From Turbatrix aceti (lineage: Eukaryota > Nematoda > Chromadorea > Rhabditida > Panagrolaimidae), in the NCBI GenBank assembly GCA_963969345.1, contig OZ017770.1, forward strand, positions 8,751,246 to 8,815,245: a stretch of 64,000 nt of DNA, written 5' to 3'. This document shows positions 1-10,507 of this stretch, piece by piece; position 1 is the stretch's first letter; each line of letters begins with the position of its first letter. The notes under the pieces are model-generated. The model worked only from the letters and a program-made list of their open reading frames with translations, ran no database searches and was not told the DNA's origin. The translations under genes and the position numbers were made by a program.

Positions 1-508
1 AAATTTTCACAGGAACGATAGGATGGACCTGGAGTAGGGAAATAATTTGTTCTGCAGCTTGCTTGTGTTCTTTTGCAAAGCCTGGAAAAAATAAGAGAAG
101 GCGATTAATTGTGGCTTGGCCGGAAACAAGAAACAAGACTGACCCGAAATAGCAACAGCGTCGGAGTTGTTTTGACTGCTCTTTTCGCTAGCTGTTGTTT
201 CTTGCACACGAGTCTTATCCGTAATAACCCTGAGCACTTCGACCGCGGCAATGAGATCACCATTAGCGAGAAATACCCTGAGAGAAAACCAGTTGCAGAT
301 CATATTTTTAACTAAGATAAGGCTCAGTTTGTGACATGCGATTCTGTTTAGACTGGCAATACGATGTTCGATGTATTGTTGCGTCAAAAAACCGGAATTT
401 CCTTAAAATTAAAAAAAACAATGTTTGACGTTATTTGGATAATTTGATTAACATACGAAAAATGTTGGCAGCCAGAAGACCAGGTACAACTGTGGGGGTA
501 TCGACCAC
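1..508 (-). pseudogene. Broken second copy of the 3' part of the RCC1-repeat gene
   Basis: Bases 1-508 repeat 3511-4019 almost perfectly: I count four substitutions and one A-run length change. The segment carries part of the last exon (1-81), the whole penultimate exon (144-401) and the 3' piece of the exon before it (457-508) of the RCC1-like gene at 3140-7711. At 508 the match stops inside that exon, and unrelated sequence follows, so this copy has lost its 5' coding exons and cannot make the full protein. One coding difference is silent (Leu, CTG versus TTG) and one lies in the short intron, so the copy is young. Its downstream end is beyond the window. It could be the end of a second, rearranged gene rather than a dead fragment; the bases left of position 1 would decide. 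Confidence 0.85.
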
Positions 509-923
509 AGTAGTAGTATAACGGTCGTCGCTAACCGGTCAATTCACCCTTTTTCCAAAATTGACACAAATAGGAGTTTTTTTCTGACAAAAATGGTCAT
601 TTTTCAACAACTTAAGCATGATTTCAAGATTTTTTCAATTTGGGTGCCAAAGGTCAATCACCCATAACTGGGTGATTTTCATTTTTCGCTGTTTTTACTG
701 CTTTTTCATGTCTTTTCAACTATTTTTGATGCTCTAACAAACCAAATCAACCATCATCCACCTTTAAAGAATTCTGGTGACTTTGAGAAATGTAACAATT
801 GTTAAATGGCAAAATTGAGAAAAGACCTTCAAGCTTTTCTCAATTACTAGAGGGTTCTATATACGCTTTATTCAAGGTTTTGAGATCGCTCAAGATCTAG
901 CCGCTAGACAATACGAAGATTAC
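509..923. other. Non-coding stretch after the duplication breakpoint
   Basis: This follows the point where the duplicated RCC1-gene segment ends. No convincing exon is seen. It holds T-rich runs and a small perfect hairpin at about 656-677 (8-base arms AATCACCC / GGGTGATT around a 6-base loop). It includes the 3' flank of the gene ending at 924. No terminal inverted repeats or transposase coding were found. Confidence 0.5.
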
Positions 924-2807
924 TTAGTATACAATAGAACATAGGCTATTTTCAAGATTTTCCAGGTTTTTGTACAAAGTATCAATGTAATCATTCAATT
1001 GGTCTGTGGGGCTATAGCGAAGCTGCCGTTTCTTAAAGCTAAGTTCTAGGATTTTCAGAAGGTCCTTAGTTTTCACGAATTTTTTATGAGCCAATTCGAT
1101 CTTACTAGACATTTCCCACTTATCTAAATACTGTTTCGCAATCTTCAACCAGTTGCTTTTGTGTTCTTTTATCACAGCTTTATACTCATCTTTCCATGCT
1201 CCATTTGGAAAAGTGCTGAACAGTTCGGCCTCGATGTTTGGATATACTTTGAAATCGTTTGTCGGTGCGAAATCAACGATAGCGGCGTCATTCGTCCCTT
1301 TCCATACTCCTGAAATCAATAAATCGATAATATTCATAGTCCCCCCCCGCAATGGCCGCAAGGGGACAAGGATTTTGTGATAAGTGATCCCAAGTTTCTG
1401 TTGGGTTTCCCCAAGTTGTAAAGCTTTGAATGGGAATAAAGGTCTCTCATTCATAGTTTTTCTGAAACGAACCGCAGTTTTCCGGATGCAAATCAGATAT
1501 GAATAGAAGAACTCGAAGCACAACCAGTTGAACCACTGTATCTGCAGAAAGACTCTTTTCTTCAATGACTTTCTCCATAAGCACAAAGTCTTCGTTCCAT
1601 TTAGAAGCAACGTACCTAAAAATGAAAAGATACGCAAAAAATGTCACTTTCTATACTCGGAACTAATATGTATGTATCCTTACACGCTTGTATTAGATCC
1701 AGTATCCATGTTAGGTGGAATAATGTGACATTTCGGTCCGACGCCCATTAATTCCAATAACTTATAGCAGAATAATTCGGAGATGTCCGCAGGCTGACCC
1801 GAGCTTGTGCCTTTCGGGCCAGAGAGAGCGCATCTAAACATTACAGATCAATCTAGATTTAGATAAAATCAAATTTAAAAAACATAAATGGATCTTGAAT
1901 GAATGAATTGAAAACATACTTCACATAGAACTTTGAAACCAAGTCTTCGCCATGGATTTGGACAAGCGCCATCGTGCTTGTTATTCTGCCTCCTAACTCG
2001 CGGTCTCGTTCTTGAAAGTCGCAAACGAATTTGGATTCCTGGCTTCCTCTCTTCTTATTATGACGGTTGTGGAAGTACTGTTTCGTCGTATCCCGAATCA
2101 AGTTGACGTCGCCATCGGTCCAAGCAGCGACTTTATAGTGTTGTTCTCTTCGATAGTCGTTGAACTTAGTGTACACTTTGAAGAAGCCATTTTTCGTCAA
2201 TTGTTCGTGAATTTGGACAGCTTCTCTTGCAATCGCAACTTTGTCCGCGCATTTCTTTAACACCAGTTCAACGCATCGTTTGTATGAAGTCCACCACGCT
2301 AGATCAGCATGTTTCTGAAAATAAACAAATAATTCGAGAGCAATTTTACAGAATTCACTAGCTGTATAACTTTGTTTAACACAATTTTAAATCTCAAAAA
2401 TTATTATATTTATCCCCGAAATTCTACTTTGATCACTTGAAAAGGAAAAATGAAGAAATAGTTAGTTCTCGCTTTTAAAAATATCAGAATCACATGTCAA
2501 AATGACTAACCAGAATCAACGTATCACCATCTTGAAGTCCTGCATTTTGCAATGAACCAGTTAACAAATCGATGCGACGAGCATTGCGATCGAATATCTC
2601 TTGACAACGTATCGCAACTTGGAAACTAGTAAGAATTTCATCTTGAAGCTGCTGGATTGTCGCCTAAAACACTGAATTGTATTTATGTATGGAAAACATA
2701 AATGAGAAAATGAATATAAATGGAAAACATACCTCAGCTTCAAATACCAATTTAACGGATTTGTGAATCAAATCTTCGTGATCACACAAGGTAACGACAA
2801 TGAACAT
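924..2807 (-). CDS. Orphan protein: ubiquitin-like N-terminus plus atypical kinase-like domain
   Basis: Six exons join in frame to 433 residues: 2733-2807, 2511-2663, 1920-2314, 1684-1833, 1473-1615 and 924-1309. The ATG at 2807 opens the first exon. Residues 1-77 look like a ubiquitin-like fold (strand IVVTLCDH, helix ATIQQLQDEI, end GLQDGDTLIL). A helical middle follows. The C-terminal half has kinase-like landmarks in order: a beta3-type lysine (SKFYVK, about 207), a helix-C-like stretch (ADISELFCYKLLELMG), a catalytic-loop-like DLHPEN (about 300) and a DFG-like VDFA (about 320). The loop motif resembles HipA and PI-kinase-like folds more than ordinary protein kinases. The DLHPEN exon joins the VDFA exon only after removing a 163-base intron, which rules out an apparent frameshift. 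Family and substrate are unknown. It lies between the two copies of the RCC1-gene repeat. Confidence 0.75.
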
Positions 2808-3139
2808 TTATAATTATAAAATTCATGAAGCAAATGAAAAAGAAGTCTCTTTTCTATTCACAAAAGTAATAATGCGGTGGAAGAATGTGATGTTGGCAGG
2901 CTCTCCTTCCTCTGCGTCTCTGCCTTCCACTCTAGCCCAACGCGTTTGCGTGTTGCGTCGCGTGCGCGCCAGCGATCAAGCGTGATGACCAACCAGACTT
3001 TTTGCAGTTTAAATTCTGACCAGTTTAACTTCTGACACAAACCAAACCCTGTGACAAGCATGCTTTTCTTTTTGTTTTTTTCCTATATATATATTTTTGT
3101 TTTATGATTCACATGCACAACAACGATAGAAAAACAACT
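2808..3139. other. Short intergenic region with a 21-base inverted match to the neighbouring gene
   Basis: This lies between the kinase-like gene and the RCC1-like gene; both run on the minus strand. No exon is supported. Positions 2966-2986 are the exact reverse complement of 3329-3349 inside the last exon of the RCC1-like gene. The rest is A/T-rich with a short TA run near 3088. Confidence 0.6.
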
Positions 3140-6100
3140 TTACAATGGCTGACACGTTTTTTTCTGGCACCCTTCACATACCGGGCTGGCCTGTTCACTG
3201 GTAGTAAAGTTGGCGAGTGTTTCATAGCTATAACTACCCCAACAGTAGTGCATTTTTGCCCTGGATATTGCCTCTACAGCTAGATCCCGTAACTTTTGTA
3301 TAGATTTGGTTAATTTAGATTTTTTGATCACGCTTGATCGCTGGCGCACAGGCATATCACATAATCGTCGAAGATTATTGCTGTTTGACCCCGTACTTGA
3401 CGTCAGAGCATTCTGTTTCGTCAAATAGGGTTCAATATAGCGGCAGAGTTGTGCGTCTTCAACGACGTAATCTGACAAAAAATCATTCTGAATCATGAAT
3501 GCTATTACGAAAATTTTCACAGGAACGATAGGATGGACCTGGAGTAGGGAAATAATTTGTTCTGCAGCTTGCTTGTGTTCTTTTGCAAAGCCTGGAAAAA
3601 ATAAGAGAAGGCGATTAATTATGGCTTGGCCGGAAACAAGAAACAAGACTGACCCGAAATAGCAACAGCGTCGGAGTTGTTTTGACTGCTCTTTTCGCTA
3701 GCTGTTGTTTCTTGCACACGAGTCTTATCCGTAATAACCCTGAGCACTTCGACCGCGGCAATGAGATCACCATTAGCGAGAAATACCCTGAGAGAAAACC
3801 AGTTGCAGATCATATTTTTAACTAAGATAAGGCTCAATTTGTGACATGCGATTCTGTTTAGACTGGCAATACGATGTTCGATGTATTGTTGCGTCAAAAA
3901 ACCGGAATTTCCTTAAAATTAAAAAAAAACAATGTTTGACGTCATTTGGATAATTTGATTAACATACGAAAAATGTTGGCAGCCAGAAGACCAGGTACAA
4001 CTGTTGGGGTATCGACCACGCTGCTGGACGACGCTATGACATCACGCAGGGTCTTTTGCATCTGTATTCTGAGAACCTTGTCTTTGCCGCTGGTTTTGCG
4101 AACACCAAGCTGCGATTTATCATTTCTACCCCAGGCATATATGCGATTATCTGGTCCAATTCCCAATGTCGTTTCGCGGCCTAAAAGTAAACACAAATAA
4201 ACCACTAAGCGGAAAATTATTGTTTTTTTCTGCATAAAGTATTTAGTGTTCGCCCAGGCAATGGGCATTCTGTAGGAATGATCAAAAGTGAGACCCTTCA
4301 GACAAGCTTTTTTTGGCAGATAGGGGAACTGCTGATAATGTGAAAAGGACCGGTTGCATGCAAAAAAACATACCACAGACAACAGACTGCCAGCCTTCTT
4401 CAAATGGAACCGTTATCTTGGCAAAACAATCTTGATTGTGACCGAGTTGTTTTTTGAGATTGCTACCCCATGCGTAGACTCCACAATCGGTTAGCACGAC
4501 GTTGTGCGAGTATCCGGCGGAAACGGAGATGACGCGTTCGCTCACAAACTGTTTTACGACTTTGATTGCAGTCAGATCGACGCTGCTTCTTGCTTCGGCA
4601 ATTTGAGTCAGAATCTCTTTCTGTGTCCTTTCTGAAATTCATTTTGTTGCAAAAAGTGTGTTCAGGTGCAAAAAAATGAAACATTTTTTCTTTCCCGAGT
4701 GCACTATACATCCGGTGTATTTATGTATTCGGAATTCTTCAAAAATTTAAAAACGTACTTTTCGCACCACCGCATTGTACTCGTAATTCTCCAGGCGACA
4801 TGCCCCACTCAAAAACCTTTCCGCTGCACCCAACGGCAACGGCATGAAAGTACTGGGACGAGAGCATGTCTATGGGCTCGTCGAAAGGGATGTGCACCAA
4901 ATCAAAGCACTTGAACGCATCTACACCTTTGACTGTCTTGTTTTTGCTTTCGGATGACTCGAGGGCAAGCTGGCCATTGGTCGATGAACCACAGCCAAAG
5001 ACGCGACCATCGGTCGACAGAAACAGGGAATGAGCGTAGCCGAAAGCCAGTGACGCAATCACCGTGCTTTCTGGAATTTGACCCAACAACGTCGGTGTCG
5101 ATGTTTTGAGCAGTCTCCGACCCCGGAACGCGACACCGAGTTGGCCGTGTAAGTTCCAGCCCCAGACATAGACCTGGCTGTCGGCGGTGACAGCGCCTGA
5201 GTGGTAGTGGCCAGCGGTGATGTCAATGACGGGCTCTGTGATTTGTTGGACGTGTGTCAGCTTTTTGACTACGTCGAGGCCTTCAATTCCGCATTGGCCG
5301 TATCGGTTGATACCCTGGGCGTAGACTTTGTGATCGTTCGTCAGGACAAGCAGGTGTTCCGTTCCACAGACGACCTTGACGGGTTGGATCTTTTCAGCGC
5401 CCTCGATTTGAATCGCCTTAGGAAAAAGGGTCAATTCGGGTTTTTTGGAGTTTTCCATCAATCTTTTGACTTCCGTTCGAAGCTGAACTTCACTCGCAGA
5501 AAATTCTCCCCAGAACATGACCTCATCGTCTTCGGAAATTGCAATTGAGCAGTTCGCCCCTGTGTGAATCACGTTCTGCTTTTGTGGTGGGAGTATCAAG
5601 TTCACAGAGTCTGGTTCAAAATGACTGAGGTATCGAATGGCAGCGTTGAGATACGTAACGTTCCCCTGCACCGGAAAACTATAACAGCGTCATTCTGTTC
5701 AAAGATCAACTTAAAAAGAGTCTGCGACTTACAACTGAGATAAGTAGTGACCAATCTGCGAAATCTTCATTATCTGGGATAAGGGACACGCAGTCACGAC
5801 GTATGAATCCATTTGCCTGAGTAGGTTTTCTACGCGCTGTCTGGCAGACATAAAATCAGTTGCCGTGAAGCAGCTTGCAATATCCCTGTACTCCGGCTGT
5901 GTAGGGGATGTATTTTCGATGACGTAGCTAATAAATGACTCGGAATACGTCTTGCAATCCTTGATCAACAGCATTCTGACGCATGACCAGAGGGAATTTC
6001 GGAGAAACAAATGGAATGTGTTTGTCGACGCTGAACAGTAGTAAAGACACTTTCTAAAATTTTTTGGGCTTATAAAATACTTTATTATGTATTTTAAAAT

Positions 6101-7711
6101 TTTGTAAAATCAAGTTAAACATGGAAAGTATAAAAACGCTACCTCAAATCCCGTTCAACAATCGCCTTGTTGATGTGATGGTTTTCGCTGTGCAACAAGC
6201 GTAGATGGACGTTGTACAGATGTTCAATACAGTTCAAATCCCGCTCACATTCCGCCTGAAGGTACGGGACCAGGTATTCTAGGCTGTGTTTTTTGCTGAG
6301 TAGCACAATAAGCTCAGGAATAGGAACTTTGTAATAAAACGCAGCCGAAACCATGCCATCGATCTCGCCAGTCTTATTTCCCTGCTGCAGAGCAAAACTG
6401 AGATACATAATCACGATTTCCTTCACTTCTTTGCCCAGATTCTTTGCAATATCGCTCAGCATATCAGTTGAAAAATAAGACTGCCTGAGGCATTGGAAAA
6501 TCAACATCTCCGGTGCCATATCTGTTTTGTATAAAAACACTTGGCGGTTGAGAATTACATAAAACTTCATGCTATTCAGAGAGTCTTTGATGCAGAGAAT
6601 CGTCATGAGCGGATTTTCCTTGGAGAACTCATTGACTTTGCCGGCGTCGATCAGCCGGGATGAATCAGAGTTGCCAGATTCACTGTTTGTAAGAAAACAT
6701 CTGGGCAGAATCTGGACGTTTCCTTGGTTAGAAAAACAGATGATCGCTGCATTTGTGTAGCAAAAGAACGACACATCTGATGGAATGGAAAATGATTCCT
6801 TCCATTCGGCGTCCAACAAAGCGGAAACTTTGACCTGAAAAGACAAATGCCCCACACCGTTACACTTAATTCAAAATGGCTCACGTCAGAATTTCCCATC
6901 TGCCAGTGCACGATTCGATTCAAAGCATGACTCCCAAAATTGTATCCCAAATCTGTTAATTCTGTAAATTCAAGATGTTCCAGCGTTTCCCGAAGGCAGC
7001 AGTGCTCGGTTTCAATCGGTGCTATTTGTTGGCTGTTAATTTTAGACTGTACAATGAGGTAGGTAGTTTTTTGTATAGATACAACGTTCATTTTCTTGAT
7101 TTCAACTGAGCTACGTACAATGGCGGCAGTGGATTTCTGTATGACATCAATAATATGGATAGAATCATCTGTGGTATTGAAAATAATGTACATGGTTGTC
7201 GGCGAACAGGTCGACTTGAATGCCGCTAAATTGCGAATCTCGGAAGACGTCTGTTTTTCGCCGCATCTCAGATTAATAATATATGGATCAGAAATAGTGT
7301 GATTACGCGTTTTCTGCAACCCCAAACAATTTTTCTTTCACCTGTTATAGAGTACAAAAAACCTACAATAAAATAGTCTATGGGATAAATAACGAGTTTT
7401 TGGTTTGTCAATGCAAATGCGACACCGGCTAATCCTGGTAGCAAGCAGACTTGAAGCGGGACTTCTTCTGAACCAAATAACTGCTCGCCCGGTAGGTGTT
7501 GTTGTGTCTTTCCGACTGAATCCAGGTAGCTAACATAAACATCACCTAAAGAATGCGTTTAGCTTCTGATCTTCAAACTTTGTAGTAAAATAGTACCCTT
7601 TGACGTAAGCAAAATGAGGCAAGAAGTACAGTCATTAGCTTGAACAGAGTAACTGATGATTTGATCATCCTTGCCCGACAGATTTACCACACAGGATTTG
7701 TCAAAGGACAT
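3140..7711 (-). CDS. Large RCC1-repeat protein, possibly a Claret/GLO-4-type GEF
   Basis: Ten coding exons in phase give 1278 residues: 7597-7711, 7367-7545, 6885-7313, 6143-6834, 5733-6053, 4759-5678, 4374-4631, 3968-4180, 3654-3911 and 3140-3591. Residues 1-470 look like short beta-strand repeats (propeller-like). Residues 470-600 are helical. About 615-1030 hold several RCC1 blades, for example VYAQGINRYGQCG, VYVWGWNLHGQLGV, VYAWGSNLKKQLG and IYAWGRNDKSQLGV. The C-terminal 250 residues are helical and end with a Cys-rich SPVCEGCQKKTCQPL. RCC1 propellers act as GEFs or scaffolds. A long protein with an extra N-terminal region and a central RCC1 domain recalls Drosophila Claret and worm GLO-4 (Rab32/38 regulators of lysosome-related organelles), but that is inference. 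Part of its 3' end is duplicated at 1-508. Confidence 0.85.
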
Positions 7712-10507
7712 TGTTACCCGCAATTTGTATTACGTGAAAAAAGCATATGGCAAAAAAAATAGTGGAAGAGTAAGCAAAAATCCTGGACTAACTACTACGA
7801 CATTCGCGTATTGTCAAAATCCTTCTTGCAAGCCAAAGCGTTGAAGAAAAGGATTGAGATGAAAACACCTGATTACTTCGTTTTGAGACCAAACAATATA
7901 CTCCTTTAAACCGAGTTAGTTCGCGTACATGCATTATATCGCAGCATTTGCTTCGATGTAAGGATGCTGCTCTGTTGTGGTGGTGCTGCACGAACAACAA
8001 CAGAATTGATGTGACTCAAGCTACCCTCTGCAGCTGTTGGGCCATGCAATAAAAAATCAATTTGCAAACATTTGTTATTCTCCCATCGACGTAGGATATG
8101 GATGGATAATGATTAATATATCGTTCAATGCAAGCATTGTGAACTGACTGACAAAAGCATCGGCAAACTCACCAACTAAATGTTGCAATTCTCTCTCATT
8201 TTTTTTGAGGGAATAAAAAATGAGGGAATAGAAAAATAGAAAAAATCTGTTTTTTTGCCATTTTTGGCAACAACAGTTAGCTTACTCATGTTTTTGTATG
8301 TGGTCATTGTTGCATCAAATTGCCCTTCTTGTTTATTTAGAAAAAAAACAGCGTCAATGTGACCAAAATCACCATGTTTAATTTAATCGCTGTCAGAAAG
8401 AGAAAAATTAACAGCGATGGCAATTTGCTTGGCGAAATTGTTACAATCCTATTTTATCACGTATGTCATCAGTTTCGCTTGTTATGCACCTTAGTTAGTC
8501 CACTCTTGCCACACATTTACATTTGTTGTTTTCAAATCTCTCGCTCTCTTTTTGACAGTTTAACAACGCGGAGCGAGTTGCTTTTTAGAAACAAAAATTG
8601 TTTTTATTCAGATACATACATTGCCTTCATTGTGCGATGGTGATGTGATGGTGGTGGTGTAAATGACAACGAGTGAGTGAGTGATAAATTTAAAAAAAAC
8701 AACGGCTGTAGAAGAAAAAAGAAGAGAATACTTTTTTTTCTCGTGTTATATATTTCTCGTGTTTTGTTTTGTTTTTTTGCATCGTTTACAAATTTGCCTG
8801 ATAAAAGAAATGAACGTCATTACACGTCAGAAAACTACTGGTAGTTATTTAGTACTCCTGTATGTGGTCGCTTGTGTATGTGTGCATGTACATGTTCTCC
8901 AGCATTTATGGATAAAATGTTATCCTTTATTTGTAATTTTTTTCGCCTGCTTTTAATGGCTTTGCTTTGTGTTTAATTGAAAAAAAAACGTTTTTGTAAA
9001 CAAAAAATTTATTAATTTTATCGTATATGTATTTTTTACATTTGAGCTTGAAGAATATTCTATGACGAATAGCTTCGCATTAAAGCTCAACACCGTGTTG
9101 TGTTGCATTACGCATACCACCAAAAAACTATTAATTTTCACTTTTAAAGGTCTGCCGTATGCAGATATTTTTTATATTCCGCGTAATTGGCGGTTGCATA
9201 CCGTGGACAAACTTTGTCCTAGGCCATATCTACACAGTTGTTTACGTCTTGTAAATGCAAAAAAGTCGGTTATCACGTTATATCTCAGTCAACGTGTTGT
9301 TAAAGTTTTTATTTAAAGCGCATAATTGTTTTTTAGAATCAATATAATACCAAAAAGTAAAATAGTCCAAAATAAAACCAGATAAAAAAGATAATGTAGT
9401 CAGTTGTTCCTGCACTATCATTCCCGAACTTTTCCCCAAAAACATTAATGCGATTTGATACGTTACTCGTTTTTCATGCTGCATACGTTTATCACTTGTG
9501 GTGTCGAAAAAGCGACGGCGAATAAAAATATTGTTCAATGCTTTTAGACAAATAATGCCGTAGGTGGATGCCTGAAAGAATGATGCTAGGCATTCTTACG
9601 TAATGATTGTGTGACCACCACAGGAGCAGTGCAGCAGTGTTTACGCCTGTGCGACTTTTATTACCTTGCATAGCCACCAAAGTGTTGTATTTTTTTGTTG
9701 TCGACGCGCCGAACAGACGCTTTTCAAAATATATATGGACTCTTCTTTTCAATATTTTGTTTGTGTTTGTGATCGTTACTCATTAGCTAACTGTTGTTAA
9801 TGAGGGAATCAATAAAAACAGATGGCTAATGAGCATTCATTATCATTTCGATTGCCTTGTCATCACTGAGTAATGGTGAAATAAATAAATAAATAAATGT
9901 GCGACTAACTACAAACCAAATAAAATTGCCTCCATCCCTTAATTCACCATTGTTTTTTGTATGTCTTACAAATGTGGCATTTTCAGCGACTCTTGCTTGG
10001 TTTTTTTTCTGTTCACGTGGCATAGACAGAGACGAGAGATAGAGCGAGAGAAGAGGGAGGACTCTATGTCCTTTGCTAGCCTCTTTCCTCTACATACATG
10101 CCAAGGCAAGCAAAGTTTGTCCCCCCCTCCTAGTGCCTCGAGCCGCCATTGGTTCAGCCAACGGCTAGCTGTTTTGCGTCCGTCAACAACTCCCATAACG
10201 TGTTCTGAAAAACACTGGTGCACACATGTACAGAGTTGAACGCAGGACAACGTGCCATAGCGCATATCAACGGTTGCAGTGACGCGCGTTGTAGCTTTCA
10301 AGCGTTTTTGGCGTTCTTAGTTTATTTGCATTAAAGCTAATTTTTACGTGGTTATTATGAATATTGCCCTACAAATTTGTCATTTGACTTTTTTAGAGTT
10401 GAAGTTTTTCGTTTGGCAACGCATTGGCTTGGTTTAAACAACGTTGATGAGGGCATTGTTGTTCGAACGCTAACTCGATGTTATCCCGTCAATCTGGTTG
10501 GATAAAT
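7712..10507. other. Intergenic region between divergent RCC1-like and SEFIR-receptor genes
   Basis: The flanking genes diverge, so both promoters should lie here. The ORFs present are short, low in complexity, lack splice partners and show no domain. The sequence is A/T-rich with long T runs and an (ATAA)n repeat near 9880. No tRNA A/B-box pair, transposase or other RNA gene was recognised. Confidence 0.6.
9880..9898. repeat. (ATAA)n microsatellite
   Basis: Four to five perfect ATAA units lie in intergenic DNA upstream of the SEFIR receptor. Confidence 0.9.

Noticed and set aside
1310..1480. Apparent frameshift and stop in the kinase-like gene
   Set aside because: A 163-base intron from 1472 to 1310 joins the frames exactly and rebuilds ENCG-VWKGTND, so the gene is intact.
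3600..3653. Stop codon and frame change near the end of the RCC1-like gene
   Set aside because: A GTCAGT donor and TTTTTTCCAG acceptor remove a short intron and keep frame.
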